Shown: positions 8,966-17,972 of the stretch, piece after piece
Layout: every line of letters starts with the position of its first letter
How positions within the stretch are numbered: position 1 is the stretch's first letter
Assembly: GCF_014700075.1 (NCBI RefSeq)
Contig: NZ_JACXBU010000001.1
Coordinates: forward strand, 62,001-126,000
Direction of reading: 5' to 3'
Length of the DNA stretch: 64,000 nucleotides
Origin: Pseudomonas sp. JM0905a
GTDB lineage: Bacteria; Pseudomonadota; Gammaproteobacteria; Pseudomonadales; Pseudomonadaceae
Notes under the pieces: model-generated
Told to the model about the DNA's origin: nothing
What the model saw: only the letters and a program-made list of their open reading frames with translations
The model's database searches: none
Position numbers and translations under genes: made by a program

Positions 8966-9973
8966 ATGATCCACATGACCCTGGAAGACGTCCGCCAACT
9001 GGTGGAAACAGTGCTGCGCCGCCATGGTTTCAGCGAGCCCCACGTGCAGGCGGTGGCGGCCACCATCCTGGCTGGCGAGCGTGACGGCTGCACCTCTCAC
9101 GGGGTGTACCGTCTGCCCGGGTGCATCGGCACCCTGCGTGCCGGCAAGGTTTCGCCCGATGCCGAACCCGAGGTCTTCGACAGCGCGCCGTCCGTGGTTC
9201 GGGTGGATGCCCACGGCGCCTTCGCCCAGTGTGCCTTCCACGCTGGAATGCCCTTGCTGGAGGAGAAGGCACGCACTCAGGGCATTGCTATCCTGGCGAT
9301 CAATCGCTGCGTGCACTTCTCGGCCCTCTGGCCGGAAGTCGAACCGCTCACCGAGCAGGGCCTGGTGGCCCTGGCCTTCACCCCCAGCCACGCCTGGGTA
9401 GCGCCGGCCGGTGGCATCCGCCCGCTGTTCGGCACCAATCCCATCGCCTTCGGCTGGCCCCGTGCGGGCAAGCCGCCGTTCATCTTCGATTTCGCCACCA
9501 GTGCCGCCGCCCGTGGTGAGATCGACCTGCACCGCCGCGCCGGCAAGCCCATCCCCCTGGGCTGGGGAATCGACAGTGACGGCCAGCCCACCACCGACCC
9601 GCTGACCGCCCTAAATGGCGCCATGCTCACCTTCGGTGGTCACAAGGGCTCGGCACTGGCCGCCATGGTGGAGCTGATCGCCGGCCCGATGATCGGCGAT
9701 CTGACCAGCGCCGAATCCCTGGCCTTCGACGAGGGCACCAAGTCGTCACCCTATGGTGGCGAACTCATCATCGCCATCGACCCGCAGCGTTTTCTGGGTG
9801 CCGAAGCGGCGCAGCATCTGCAACGCGCCGAGGCGGTGTTCGAGGGCATCCTGGGGCAGGGCGCGCGCTTGCCGTCGCAGCGCCGTTATGAGGCGCGGGC
9901 GCGCAGCGCGGTGGAAGGCGTCAGCATTCCCCAGCCGTTGTACGAGGAGATCCAGGCACTGCTGGACCTTTAG
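8966..9973 (+). CDS. Ldh2/malate dehydrogenase family, probable delta1-pyrroline-2-carboxylate reductase
   Basis: 335 residues, NAD(P)H-dependent oxidoreductase of the YlbC/Ldh2 fold. Family marks are the SHGVYRLP segment (residue 45-52), the INRCVHFSALWP active-site histidine region, GTNPIAFGWPR and the C-terminal GHKGSALAAMVE. The fold includes DpkA, which reduces pyrroline-2-carboxylate to L-proline. Its position at the edge of the hydroxyproline cluster, beside the semialdehyde dehydrogenase, fits this role: a dehydratase acting on trans-3-hydroxyproline yields pyrroline-2-carboxylate. It is convergent with the rest of the cluster. ATG 8966 (MIHMTLEDV) is used; GAGAGGAGAGATG upstream supplies the ribosome site. 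The substrate is inferred from context. Confidence 0.8.
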   Translation: MIHMTLEDVRQLVETVLRRHGFSEPHVQAVAATILAGERDGCTSHGVYRLPGCIGTLRAGKVSPDAEPEVFDSAPSVVRVDAHGAFAQCAFHAGMPLLEEKARTQGIAILAINRCVHFSALWPEVEPLTEQGLVALAFTPSHAWVAPAGGIRPLFGTNPIAFGWPRAGKPPFIFDFATSAAARGEIDLHRRAGKPIPLGWGIDSDGQPTTDPLTALNGAMLTFGGHKGSALAAMVELIAGPMIGDLTSAESLAFDEGTKSSPYGGELIIAIDPQRFLGAEAAQHLQRAEAVFEGILGQGARLPSQRRYEARARSAVEGVSIPQPLYEEIQALLDL

Positions 9974-10002
9974 GCTCGCTCCAGCGCCCCGGAACGCCCC
10001 CC

Positions 10003-10029
10003 AAAAAAAGCCCCAGCCAAAGCTGGGGC
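10003..10029 (-). terminator. Rho-independent terminator at end of hydroxyproline operon
   Basis: A perfect 8-base stem GCCCCAGC/GCTGGGGC (10010-10017 and 10022-10029) with a four-base loop is preceded on the plus strand by seven A residues (10003-10009). Read from the minus strand this is hairpin then U-run, so it ends transcription of the semialdehyde dehydrogenase gene. Confidence 0.85.
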
Positions 10030-10061
10030 GAATCGGGATTCCCTGGGGCTTGTCGACACTC

Positions 10062-11645
10062 TTAGCCCAGGGCCTCCCGCGTGGTCACGCCGTCCACCAG
10101 GCGGGCGATGTCCAGTGGGTTGGCGTTCTTCAGGGCATCAGGCAACAACGCATCGGGATAGTTCTGGTAGCACACCGGGCGCAGGAAACGGGCGATGGCC
10201 AGGGTTCCTACGGAGGTGCCACGGGCATCCGACGTGGCCGGATAAGGGCCGCCGTGGACCATGGCGTCGCAGACTTCCACGCCTGTCGGGTAGCCGTTGA
10301 GCAGCAGGCGCCCGGCTTTCCGTTCCAGTAGCGGCACCAGTCGGGCGGCTGTTTCCAGGTCACCCGGCTCGGCGATCAGGGTGGCGGTCAGTTGACCGTG
10401 CAGCCCCCCAAGGGCCTGCTCCAGTTGCGCCAGGTCAGCCACCTCGACCAGCACGGTGGCCGGGCCGAAGACTTCTTCCTGCAGTAACTCCTCGCCGTCC
10501 AGCAGCAGGCCGGCCTCAGCCTGGAACAACTGCGGCCGGGCCTGATTGCCCTGCTGCGGCCGACCGGCCAGGTGACGGATGCCAGGGTGCGCGTGCAGCC
10601 GCGCCAGACCCTGCGCGTAGCTCTTCAGGGTGCCGGCGTTGAGCATGGTCTGCGCTGGCTGGTCGGCCATGCGTGCGGCGAACTGCTCGATGAAGGAACT
10701 GAATGCCGGCGAACGGATTCCGATGACCAGGCCGGGGTTTGTGCAGAACTGCCCGCAGCCGAGAGTCACCGAGGCCGCCAGTTCCCCTGCGACCTGCTCG
10801 CCCCGCGCAACGAGCGCCTCAGGCAGCAGGATCACCGGGTTGATGCTGCTCATCTCGGCGAATACCGGAATCGGTTGTGGCCGGGCTGCGGCCAGATCGC
10901 ACAGGGCGCGGCCGCCTTTCAGCGAGCCGGTGAAACCCACTGCCTGGATAGCCGGGTGCTTGACCAGTCGTTCGCCGACGCCGCTGCCGAAAATCAGGTT
11001 GAACACGCCAGGCGGCATGTCCGTCGTGCCCGCTGCACGGAGGATCGCGTCGGCCACCCATTCCGAAGTCGCCATGTGGCCGCTGTGGGCCTTGAACACC
11101 ACCGGGCAACCGGCGGCCAGGGCGGCGGCGGTGTCGCCACCGGCGGTGGAAAAAGCCAGGGGGAAGTTGCTGGCGCCGAACACCGCCACAGGGCCGAGCC
11201 CCAATTGGCACTGACGCAGGTCCGGGCGCGGCAGCGGTTGACGTTGCGGCTGCGCACGGTCGATGCGTGCGCCGTGGAAATCGCCACGGCGCAGTAGCTG
11301 GGCGAACAGGCGCAGTTGGTTGCTGGTGCGCGCGCGCTCGCCCTGGATACGCGTCGAAGGCAAGGCAGTTTCGCGGCAGACAGTGTTGATGAAGGCTTCG
11401 CCAAGGGCGTCCAGTTCGGCGGCGATGGCGTCCAGAAAGGCGGCACGGCGTTCAGCCGGCAACGTGCGAAAGGTCGGGTAGGCCGCTTCGGCGGCGCGGG
11501 CGGCGGCGTCCACTTCGGCCTCGGTGGCCTGATGGAAGGCGCTGGGTAGCGCCTCGCCGTTGATGGCGTCGCGGCTGTGCAGGAGGACGTCGCCCTCACC
11601 GCTGCGCTGGCCGCCGATGTAGTTGAGGCCAAGTAGTTGGGGCAT
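10062..11645 (-). CDS. 2,5-dioxovalerate (alpha-ketoglutarate semialdehyde) dehydrogenase
   Basis: 527 residues from ATG 11645. An aldehyde dehydrogenase: cofactor-binding GPVAVFGASNFPLAFSTAGGD, VGFTGSLKGG, general-base glutamate in FAEMSSINPV and catalytic cysteine in GCGQFCTNPG. The unusual FGASNFPLAFS and EMSSINP versions are typical of alpha-ketoglutarate semialdehyde dehydrogenases rather than of betaine or acetaldehyde enzymes. It carries out the last step of hydroxyproline breakdown, giving 2-oxoglutarate for the TCA cycle. It lies 67 bases downstream of the deaminase gene and is followed by a strong terminator. The PA1253 homologue of P. aeruginosa sits in the same place. Confidence 0.88.
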   Translation of the reverse strand: MPQLLGLNYIGGQRSGEGDVLLHSRDAINGEALPSAFHQATEAEVDAAARAAEAAYPTFRTLPAERRAAFLDAIAAELDALGEAFINTVCRETALPSTRIQGERARTSNQLRLFAQLLRRGDFHGARIDRAQPQRQPLPRPDLRQCQLGLGPVAVFGASNFPLAFSTAGGDTAAALAAGCPVVFKAHSGHMATSEWVADAILRAAGTTDMPPGVFNLIFGSGVGERLVKHPAIQAVGFTGSLKGGRALCDLAAARPQPIPVFAEMSSINPVILLPEALVARGEQVAGELAASVTLGCGQFCTNPGLVIGIRSPAFSSFIEQFAARMADQPAQTMLNAGTLKSYAQGLARLHAHPGIRHLAGRPQQGNQARPQLFQAEAGLLLDGEELLQEEVFGPATVLVEVADLAQLEQALGGLHGQLTATLIAEPGDLETAARLVPLLERKAGRLLLNGYPTGVEVCDAMVHGGPYPATSDARGTSVGTLAIARFLRPVCYQNYPDALLPDALKNANPLDIARLVDGVTTREALG

Positions 11646-11712
11646 GGTCGTCAGGCTCCTGGCTGGCGAATGTCCGGGGAAGGCCGGCGGCAGGTCACCG
11701 CCGGCCGCTGCC

Positions 11713-12630
11713 TCAGAGGCCTACGTCCGGCAGCGCCGGGCGGTTGGCCATGGCCTTGGCCATGATCGCTTCGACGTGACGACGGTCTTCGCCCTGCAGG
11801 GCCAGGCGCGGTGGGCGGGTCAGCGCGCTGCCGCGTCCGGCGATTTGCTCGCAGAGCTTGATGCACTGCACCAGGTCCGGACGGGCGTCGAGATGGAGGA
11901 TCGGCATCAGCCATTCGTAGATCGGCATGGCTTCGGCGAACCTGCCCGCCTTGGCCAGGCGGAAGATGGTTTCGCCTTCCTTCGGGAACACGTTGGACAT
12001 GCCGGAGATCCAGCCCTGGGCGCCGACGGCGATGCTTTCCAGCACGACGTCATCCAGGCCTGCGAAGAGGATGAAGCGATCGCCCACTTCGTTGCGCACG
12101 TCGATGAAGCGGCGGGTATCGCCGGAGCTGTCCTTGAAGCACACGACGTTCTCGCAATCGGCCAGGGAGATGAGTATCTCCGGGGTCACGTCGTTCTTGT
12201 AGATCGGCGGGTTGTTGTAGACCATCACCGGCAGGTCGGTGCTCCTGGCCACGGTGCGGAAATGCTCGGCGGTTTCGTGGGGCTTGGAGGAGTAGACCAG
12301 CGCGGGCATCACCATGATCCCGTCAACGCCGACACGCTCCACCGCCTGGGCGACCTTGCAGGCGCCGGCGCTGGTGAATTCGGCGATCCCGCAAATGACT
12401 GGAACGCGGCCGCCGGAAGCGTCCTTGGCGACTTCAGTGACAGCCATTTTTTCTTCGATGGTCAGCGAGGTGTTTTCGCCGACGCTGCCACACACCACCA
12501 GTCCGGATACGCCGTCGCGCACCAGGTTGGAAATGACCTTGTGGGTCTCCTCCAGGTTCACCGAGAAATCGCTGTTGAATTGGGTGGTGACGGCGGGGAA
12601 GACACCGCTCCAGTTGACGTGCTTGCTCAT
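11713..12630 (-). CDS. lhpC: DapA-family pyrroline-4-hydroxy-2-carboxylate deaminase
   Basis: 305 residues from MSKHVNWSGVFPAVTT; the in-frame extension to 12684 lacks family similarity and the ATG at 12630 is preceded by GGAG. The dihydrodipicolinate synthase fold is shown by the GSVGENTSLT loop (49-57), Tyr138 in VMVYNNPP, and the Schiff-base lysine K166 in CFKDSSGDTRR. In hydroxyproline catabolism this enzyme deaminates and dehydrates pyrroline-4-hydroxy-2-carboxylate to alpha-ketoglutarate semialdehyde, the substrate of the next gene. True DapA is excluded by the surrounding genes, not by sequence alone. Confidence 0.87.
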   Translation of the reverse strand: MSKHVNWSGVFPAVTTQFNSDFSVNLEETHKVISNLVRDGVSGLVVCGSVGENTSLTIEEKMAVTEVAKDASGGRVPVICGIAEFTSAGACKVAQAVERVGVDGIMVMPALVYSSKPHETAEHFRTVARSTDLPVMVYNNPPIYKNDVTPEILISLADCENVVCFKDSSGDTRRFIDVRNEVGDRFILFAGLDDVVLESIAVGAQGWISGMSNVFPKEGETIFRLAKAGRFAEAMPIYEWLMPILHLDARPDLVQCIKLCEQIAGRGSALTRPPRLALQGEDRRHVEAIMAKAMANRPALPDVGL

Positions 12631-12755
12631 GGGTAACTCCATTTCGATGGATGGGGCCGGCTCGCTCACGGGAAACGCAGGCAAGCCGAAACCGTTCGCG
12701 CCTGCCGAGGCGGGCGCCGGGGTGGATCAGGAATCCTTGTGCCGCGGGATACGCG

Positions 12756-13793
12756 CTACTGCCTGGGCTTGCGCGGCCAGGTGTCGGAAAGCCGGTAGCC
12801 GCCGGGCCAGGGGTCGCCGGGGTCGAGCAGGTGTTGGTGAATGCCGGTGATCCAGGCACGTCCGCTGATGCTCGGGATGATCGCCGCGCGCCCGGCGACA
12901 TCGGTCAGTGCTTCGATCCGGCAATGGAATTGCGAACCGATGATGGAGCGGCCGATGAAGGCTTCGCCCAGCTCCAGCTGGCCCTTCGCGTGCAGCACCG
13001 CCATGCGTGCCGAGCAGCCGGTTCCGCAGGGGGAGCGGTCGATCTTGCCCGGTTGGATTACCACGGCGTTGGCCGCGCCGGCGATTCCCTGTTCGCGCGC
13101 GATGGGTGCCGCGATCTGGCAGAAGGAAATGTGGTCCCAATCCGGGTTGAGTGGGTGGACGAACCCCAGTTGCTCGTTCGCCGCGTGGGTGATCTTCAGG
13201 CCGGTGGCCACCAGTTCGGCGGCTTCGTCGGCGGTCAGGGCAAAGCCCAGCTTCCGGGCGTCGGCGATGACGAAGCTGTCGCCGCCATAGGCCGTGTCCA
13301 CCTGCAGCGAACCGATGCCTTCCACTTCGATCCAGGCGTCCAGCCTGTCGGCGAAGGAGGGCACGTTGCGCACGGTCACGCGTTCGGCCTTGCCATCGCG
13401 GCAGTCGGCGGTGACCTCGATCAGCCCGCCGGGCGCTTCCAGCACCAGGTGGGTCTGTGGCTCGGTCATCGGCAGGATGCCGCTGTCCAGCAACACGGTG
13501 GAGACGCACAGCGAGTTGGAGCCGGACATGGGCGGGGTGTCCGCCGGTTCCATGATGATCCAGGCCATCTGCGCCCGCGAGTCCTTGGCCGGCACCAGCA
13601 GGTTGACGTGGCGGAACACACCGCCGCGCGGTTCGTTGAGGACTAAGTTGCGCAGGGTTTCATCCTGGGCGATCCAGCGCGACTGCTCCCAGAGGGTCGC
13701 TCCGGGTGGCGGGGCGACACCGCCCACGATCACGTCGCCCACTTCGCCTTCGGCGTGACAGCTGACCACGTGGATGATTTTCGAGCTGCGCAT
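12756..13793 (-). CDS. Proline racemase superfamily enzyme with Ser/Cys pair
   Basis: 345 residues from ATG 13793, two bases from the stop of the ABC ATPase gene. Second member of this superfamily in the cluster. The first catalytic position carries serine ([10 protein letters not shown], Ser90) where the epimerase has cysteine; the second retains cysteine (DRSPCGTG, Cys257). Family members with Cys/Cys are racemases or epimerases and those with Cys/Thr are trans-3-hydroxyproline dehydratases, while Ser/Cys members have been linked to 4-hydroxyproline epimerisation and in some cases dehydration. Placement beside lhpC and the importer is like PA1255 in P. aeruginosa. A role with a hydroxyproline isomer is likely; the exact reaction is open. 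Confidence 0.8.
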   Translation of the reverse strand: MRSSKIIHVVSCHAEGEVGDVIVGGVAPPPGATLWEQSRWIAQDETLRNLVLNEPRGGVFRHVNLLVPAKDSRAQMAWIIMEPADTPPMSGSNSLCVSTVLLDSGILPMTEPQTHLVLEAPGGLIEVTADCRDGKAERVTVRNVPSFADRLDAWIEVEGIGSLQVDTAYGGDSFVIADARKLGFALTADEAAELVATGLKITHAANEQLGFVHPLNPDWDHISFCQIAAPIAREQGIAGAANAVVIQPGKIDRSPCGTGCSARMAVLHAKGQLELGEAFIGRSIIGSQFHCRIEALTDVAGRAAIIPSISGRAWITGIHQHLLDPGDPWPGGYRLSDTWPRKPRQ

Positions 13794-13794
13794 G

Positions 13795-14517
13795 TCAGTT
13801 CACCGATTTCAGGAAGTCTGCGGTTTCGGGCAGTTGCGGCGCGCCGATGACCTGCTCCGGCGAGCCGATCTCATGGATGCGGCCGTTGCGGAAGAACGCC
13901 ACGCGGTCCGACACATCGCGGGCGAAGCGGATTTCGTGGGTCACCAGCACCATGGTCATGCCTTCGGCGGCGAGCATGCGCATGGTGTCCAGCACTTCGC
14001 CCACCAGCTGCGGATCCAGCGCCGAGGTGGCTTCGTCGAACAGCATGTAGTCCGGCGACATGGCGAGTGCGCGGGCAATCGCCATGCGCTGCTGCTGGCC
14101 GCCGGAGAGCTTGCTGGGGAAGACCTTGAGCTTGTCGCCCAGGCCCACATGGGTGAGCTGGCGCACGGCGATTTCCTCGGCTTCTTCGCGGCTCTTACCG
14201 AGCACCTTGCGCGGAGCCAGCATCACGTTTTCCAGGACGGTCAGGTGCGGGAAGGCATTCCACTGCTGGAACACGATGCCGATCTTCTGCCGCAGCTTAT
14301 TCAGGTTGGTACCCGGGGCATGGACCTCGGTGCCGTCGACGCGGATCTGCCCACCCTGGATCGGCTCCAGGCCGTTGATGCACATCAAGAGGGTCGACTT
14401 GCCGGAACCGGAGCCGCCGATGATCGAAACCACCTCGCCCTTGTTCACCGTCAGGCTGACGCCCTTGACCACGTCGAGTGCGCCGAAGGATTTGTGCACG
14501 TTGTCGATCTCAATCAT
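13795..14517 (-). CDS. Amino acid ABC transporter ATP-binding protein
   Basis: 240 residues with Walker [12 protein letters not shown] (34-44), Q-loop, signature [16 protein letters not shown], Walker [15 protein letters not shown] and switch histidine (VTHE). It belongs to the GlnQ/HisP polar amino acid group and energises uptake through the two permeases encoded upstream. Its start overlaps the end of the upstream permease gene by eight bases and its stop lies next to the racemase-family start, so translation is coupled. The neighbours suggest hydroxyproline or proline as substrate. Confidence 0.9.
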   Translation of the reverse strand: MIEIDNVHKSFGALDVVKGVSLTVNKGEVVSIIGGSGSGKSTLLMCINGLEPIQGGQIRVDGTEVHAPGTNLNKLRQKIGIVFQQWNAFPHLTVLENVMLAPRKVLGKSREEAEEIAVRQLTHVGLGDKLKVFPSKLSGGQQQRMAIARALAMSPDYMLFDEATSALDPQLVGEVLDTMRMLAAEGMTMVLVTHEIRFARDVSDRVAFFRNGRIHEIGSPEQVIGAPQLPETADFLKSVN

Positions 14518-15160
14518 TTTCCTGCCACCTTTTTTCCAGCTGGGTGCCCAGGCGGGCGATCACCAGGCTCATGACGAAGTAGATGAGGCCGGCGATGCCG
14601 AGCACGAACAGGGGCTCCTGCAGCCGGGTGACGATGGTTTGCGAGGCGCGCAGCAACTCGATGATGCCGATCCACAGCACCAGCGAGGTGTCCTTCATGA
14701 CCGCCAGGGTCAGGTTGATCCAGCCGGGAAAGGCGACGCGCGTGGCCATGGGCAGGACGATATGCAGAAGGTCCTGGGTGTGGCTCATGCCCAGTGAACG
14801 GGCCGCGCGGCGGGTCGACTGCGGCACGGCCAGCACGCCGCCACGGACGATCTCCGCGCAGTAGGCCGTGGCGTAGGTGCCGAGCACCACGCAGGCCACG
14901 GTGAAGGCCGACCAGTCCAGTTCGATGATGGTCTTGAAGGCGTTGAGCAGGACGAACTGGATCAGCAAAGGCACGCTGCGGAATACGTCCAGCACCCAGG
15001 CCAGCGGCAGGCTGGCGCGGGGCAGCAGGGCGCGGATCAGGCCACAGAGAACGCCCAGCAAGGTGCCGATCAGCATGGCCCAGGCGGTCAGCGTGAGGGT
15101 CGTCCAGGCACCCTGGAGCAGGAACTGCATGTCGTTCCAGGTAAAGCTCGAGCTATACAT
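14510..15160 (-). CDS. Amino acid ABC transporter permease (second)
   Basis: 216 residues, HisM/GlnP-type. Hydrophobic segments occur from residue 20 onward, and the EAA-like coupling loop is ARSLGMSHTQDLLHIVLPMA. The start MYSSSFTWNDMQFLLQGAW is typical of this family. It lies 10 bases after the first permease gene and pairs with it as a heterodimer in the inner membrane. Confidence 0.88.
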   Translation of the reverse strand: MYSSSFTWNDMQFLLQGAWTTLTLTAWAMLIGTLLGVLCGLIRALLPRASLPLAWVLDVFRSVPLLIQFVLLNAFKTIIELDWSAFTVACVVLGTYATAYCAEIVRGGVLAVPQSTRRAARSLGMSHTQDLLHIVLPMATRVAFPGWINLTLAVMKDTSLVLWIGIIELLRASQTIVTRLQEPLFVLGIAGLIYFVMSLVIARLGTQLEKRWQEND

Positions 15161-15170
15161 GCCGGACTCC

Positions 15171-15836
15171 TCAGTAGCGGAACAGACGCCAGGCCATCAG
15201 CCGCGCCCCGAGGACAATCAGCTTGGCGAGGGCGAAGTAGAGGACGGCGGCCAGGGCGAAGTACTCGAAGGTGCGGAAGGTCTTCACGTTCAGCGCCTGG
15301 GTGACACCGGTGAGGTCACTGGTCATGCCCACCACCACGCCGAGCGAGGTCATCAGCAGCGCCCAGACCATCTGGTTGGTCAGCGGGTAGAACACCACCC
15401 GCAGCAGCTGCGGAATCACCACCAGCCGGTAGGTCTGGAACGCGCCCATGCCCAATGAGCGCGCCGCGCGCATTTGCGTATGGGGCACGGCGTTGAGTCC
15501 GCCTCGGAAGGTTTCCGCCAGGTAGCCGGCGTTGTTGAAGGTGATGCCGGCCAGCAAGGCGGCCCAGGAGCCCATGTGCAGGCCGAAGGCGCCCAGCCCG
15601 AAGTACAGGATGTAAACCTGGAACAGCGCCGGGGTATTGCGCGCGATGGAGACCCAGGCCATGGCGACCGCCTTGACCGGGCGGCTACCGGATTGCTGGC
15701 CAAGGGCGAGGCCGATGGCGATGGCCGTGCCGAGCAGCATCGAGAGCACGGCGATCTCGAGGGTCACCAGTGCGCCTCCGAGCATTTCCGGCAAGGCCAG
15801 GAAGGCGGATCGCCAGTGGAAGGTGTAATCGAACAT
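15171..15836 (-). CDS. Amino acid ABC transporter permease (first)
   Basis: 221 residues, same HisQ/GlnP family as the downstream gene, with the coupling loop AARSLGMGAFQTYRLVVIPQ and about five hydrophobic segments. FDYTFHWRSAF at the N terminus faces the periplasm in homologues. It lies 57 bases after the binding-protein gene in the order binding protein, permease, permease, ATPase, a complete importer. Confidence 0.88.
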   Translation of the reverse strand: MFDYTFHWRSAFLALPEMLGGALVTLEIAVLSMLLGTAIAIGLALGQQSGSRPVKAVAMAWVSIARNTPALFQVYILYFGLGAFGLHMGSWAALLAGITFNNAGYLAETFRGGLNAVPHTQMRAARSLGMGAFQTYRLVVIPQLLRVVFYPLTNQMVWALLMTSLGVVVGMTSDLTGVTQALNVKTFRTFEYFALAAVLYFALAKLIVLGARLMAWRLFRY

Positions 15837-15893
15837 CCGAAACTCCTCTGTGGAGCCCGGCCGGTGGTGACGCCACCGGCCAGGTCCTCGCGC

Positions 15894-16715
15894 TTAGCGG
15901 TAGACGCCGTTGGCGGTCAGCACCGGAGCATCGCCGCCGACCCACCGGGTGAAGAGTTCCTGGTAGCGGCCGGAGCGCACCTGGTGATTGACGAACAGGT
16001 TGAGGTAGTTGAGCAGGCCGTACTCGTTGCGCTTGGCGCCCAGGGAGACATAGTCGATGTCGTACGGCGCGGTGCCGGCGATGGTCAGGCCCTGGTACTT
16101 ACCGGACTTGATCAGCGAGGAGGCGACGGTGGAGGTCACGGTGGTGGCGTCGATCTGCCCCTGGCTCAGGGCGAGCACGGCGTCGGCCAGCGACTGGTAG
16201 GCGTGGAAGGCGCCCTTGTTATCGCCCCATTGCTTGACGTCCTTTTCCAGGGCAATGGCTTCGTAGGTGCCGGCCGGCCCGCCAACGGAGCGGCCCTTGA
16301 GGTCGTCGTAGCCCTTGATACCGGCGTTATCGCGGGTCAGTACCACCATCTGGAACGCGAAGTAGGGGATGGTCAGACCGACAGTCTTGGCACGTTCCAG
16401 TGTGTCGGAGGTCGAGGCGACGATGATGTCGGCGCGGCCGGAAACCAGAGCCGGAATGCGGTCGGGGAAGGGCGTTTCGACCACTTCGGCCTCCACGCCC
16501 AGGGTTTTTGCCAGATCCTTGCAATAGTCGACATCGAAGCCTGCCGGCACGTTGTTCCCGTCGCGGAATCCCATGGGCGGGAAGTCCAGCGTGACCGCGC
16601 AGCGCAGCTTTCCGGATTCGATGATGTCGTCGAGTTTGTCGGCCTGCGCAGTGAGCGCCAGGGTCGAGCCAAGTACAGCACTGAGCGTCAGGACAAGGGC
16701 TTTATTGTTGTTCAT
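15894..16715 (-). CDS. Periplasmic amino acid-binding protein of the importer
   Basis: 273 residues with a signal peptide (MNNNKALVLTLSAVLGSTLALTA, cut near AQA-DK). The mature protein starts DKLDDIIESGKLRCAVTLDFPPMGFRD, the usual opening of polar amino acid-binding proteins (SBP_bac_3), with the GFDVDYCKDLAKTLG and GRADIIVAST segments. It captures substrate in the periplasm; the gene context points to hydroxyproline. It is the first gene of the importer/catabolism transcript, so a promoter should lie in 16716-16976, a 260-base gap where I saw no clear box. Confidence 0.87.
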   Translation of the reverse strand: MNNNKALVLTLSAVLGSTLALTAQADKLDDIIESGKLRCAVTLDFPPMGFRDGNNVPAGFDVDYCKDLAKTLGVEAEVVETPFPDRIPALVSGRADIIVASTSDTLERAKTVGLTIPYFAFQMVVLTRDNAGIKGYDDLKGRSVGGPAGTYEAIALEKDVKQWGDNKGAFHAYQSLADAVLALSQGQIDATTVTSTVASSLIKSGKYQGLTIAGTAPYDIDYVSLGAKRNEYGLLNYLNLFVNHQVRSGRYQELFTRWVGGDAPVLTANGVYR

Positions 16716-16976
16716 CGTGGGCCTCGTAAGTCGTGTGTGTTGGTACTGCGGGTGGTTGTAGGGGGCGTCGCTTTCTCCCGGTACGGCGTTTTTCGGCTGG
16801 GCTCCTGAAGTCGAATCGATGGCTCAAGCGTCGCCCTTGTGGACCGGTTGCGGCTTGATGGATTTCCGTAGGGGTCATGACGAAATCAGCACAGCGATGT
16901 TTTCGCCGGACGCGCGCGAACAGGCATGGCGCGCGAGGCGGCCATGCCGATGGCTAGAGCGGGAGAGGCGAGCGGA

Positions 16977-17723
16977 TCAGCCGCGACAGGTGTCGCGGTA
17001 CTGGCTGGGGGACAGGCCGGTGAGGGCCTTGAACTGACGACTGAAGGCGCTGTGGTCGGTGTAGCCGCAACTGAGCGCGATTTCGGTGATGGGCAGGTCG
17101 CCGGCAAGCAGCTGGCTGGCAGCGCCGAGACGGGCCTTGTGGATCATCTGCCGTGGGGTGATCAGGAAGATGCGTTTGCACAGTCGCTCCAACTGGGCGA
17201 CCGAGAGCCCCGCGATGGCGGTCAACTGCTCCAGGCTGACGGGCTCGGCGTAATGCTCACGGATGTAGGCGTCCACCGCTGCCAGCCGCTGATAGGCGGG
17301 GTGGCTGGATTGTGGGGCCTGCAGGTCGTAGGAAATACCCGCCATGCCGATCACCCGCTGCTGCATGTCCCGCAGTGCCAGCTTGTGGGTCAGGCACCAG
17401 CCGGGCTGCCGGCCGGGATAGAGGTGCAACTCCAACTGGTCGCTGAGTGGCTCACCGCCATCCAGCACGCGGCGGTCCTGCTCGGTGTAATGCGGCCCGA
17501 AGCGCGTGGGGAACACCTCCTCGGCCGTGCGCCCGAGCAGGGCATCCTTGCTCTTCAGGCCACAGCGTTGGGCCAGGGTCTGGTTGACCAGCACATAGCG
17601 CGCCTGCGGGTCCTTGATGAAGAACACCACGTCGGGCATGGCATCCAGCAGCGGGGCGATCTGCTCCAGGCTGTCGAGCAGCGTGGGCAGGTTGCGGGCG
17701 GTGGGAAGGTGTTCGAGTTTCAT
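16977..17723 (-). CDS. lhpR: AraC-family regulator with N-terminal PAS domain
   Basis: 248 residues from ATG 17723 (MKLEHLPTARN); an ATG at 17753 adding ten residues is also possible. Residues about 20-125 read as a PAS sensor (PLLDAMPDVVFFIKDPQARYVLVNQTLAQRCG), and the C-terminal 100 hold two helix-turn-helix units of the AraC type (LEQLTAIAGLSVAQLERLCKR, ITEIALSCGYTDHSAFSRQF). Sitting between the two halves of the hydroxyproline cluster, it is the probable activator, as LhpR (PA1261) is in P. aeruginosa. AraC regulators with a PAS rather than a cupin sensor are a distinct group. Confidence 0.82.
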   Translation of the reverse strand: MKLEHLPTARNLPTLLDSLEQIAPLLDAMPDVVFFIKDPQARYVLVNQTLAQRCGLKSKDALLGRTAEEVFPTRFGPHYTEQDRRVLDGGEPLSDQLELHLYPGRQPGWCLTHKLALRDMQQRVIGMAGISYDLQAPQSSHPAYQRLAAVDAYIREHYAEPVSLEQLTAIAGLSVAQLERLCKRIFLITPRQMIHKARLGAASQLLAGDLPITEIALSCGYTDHSAFSRQFKALTGLSPSQYRDTCRG

Positions 17724-17784
17724 GACGCACTGTGCCTCTGTCGACGTTGTCATCCTACAAGGTCAATCCACCCCTCGGGCCTGC

Positions 17785-17950
17785 TTTTCTGTGGGGGCGA
17801 TTTCAATCGCCAAGGGCCGCGCAGCGGCCCCGTAGGTTGGTCCGAGCGCAGTGAGGCCCAACGGGCCCGGCATCAGCCGCGAAATGTTGGGTTTCGTTCC
17901 TCGCGGAGCGCCGCCCGACCCAACCTACAAGTGCCGCCGAATTCATTCGC
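17785..17950. repeat. Intergenic inverted repeat with REP-like flanks
   Basis: The gap between the regulator and the dehydrogenase gene holds GTAGGTTGG...GAGCGCAGTGAGGCCCAAC (about 17832-17862) facing GTTGGGTTTCG...CCCGACCCAACCTAC (about 17887-17930), an imperfect long inverted repeat of the same family as at 1.4 kb. REP-like GGCGATTTCAATCGCC and GAATTCATTCGCC sit on either side. Confidence 0.6.
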
Positions 17951-17972
17951 CAAGGTATGCGTGGATCACGCT

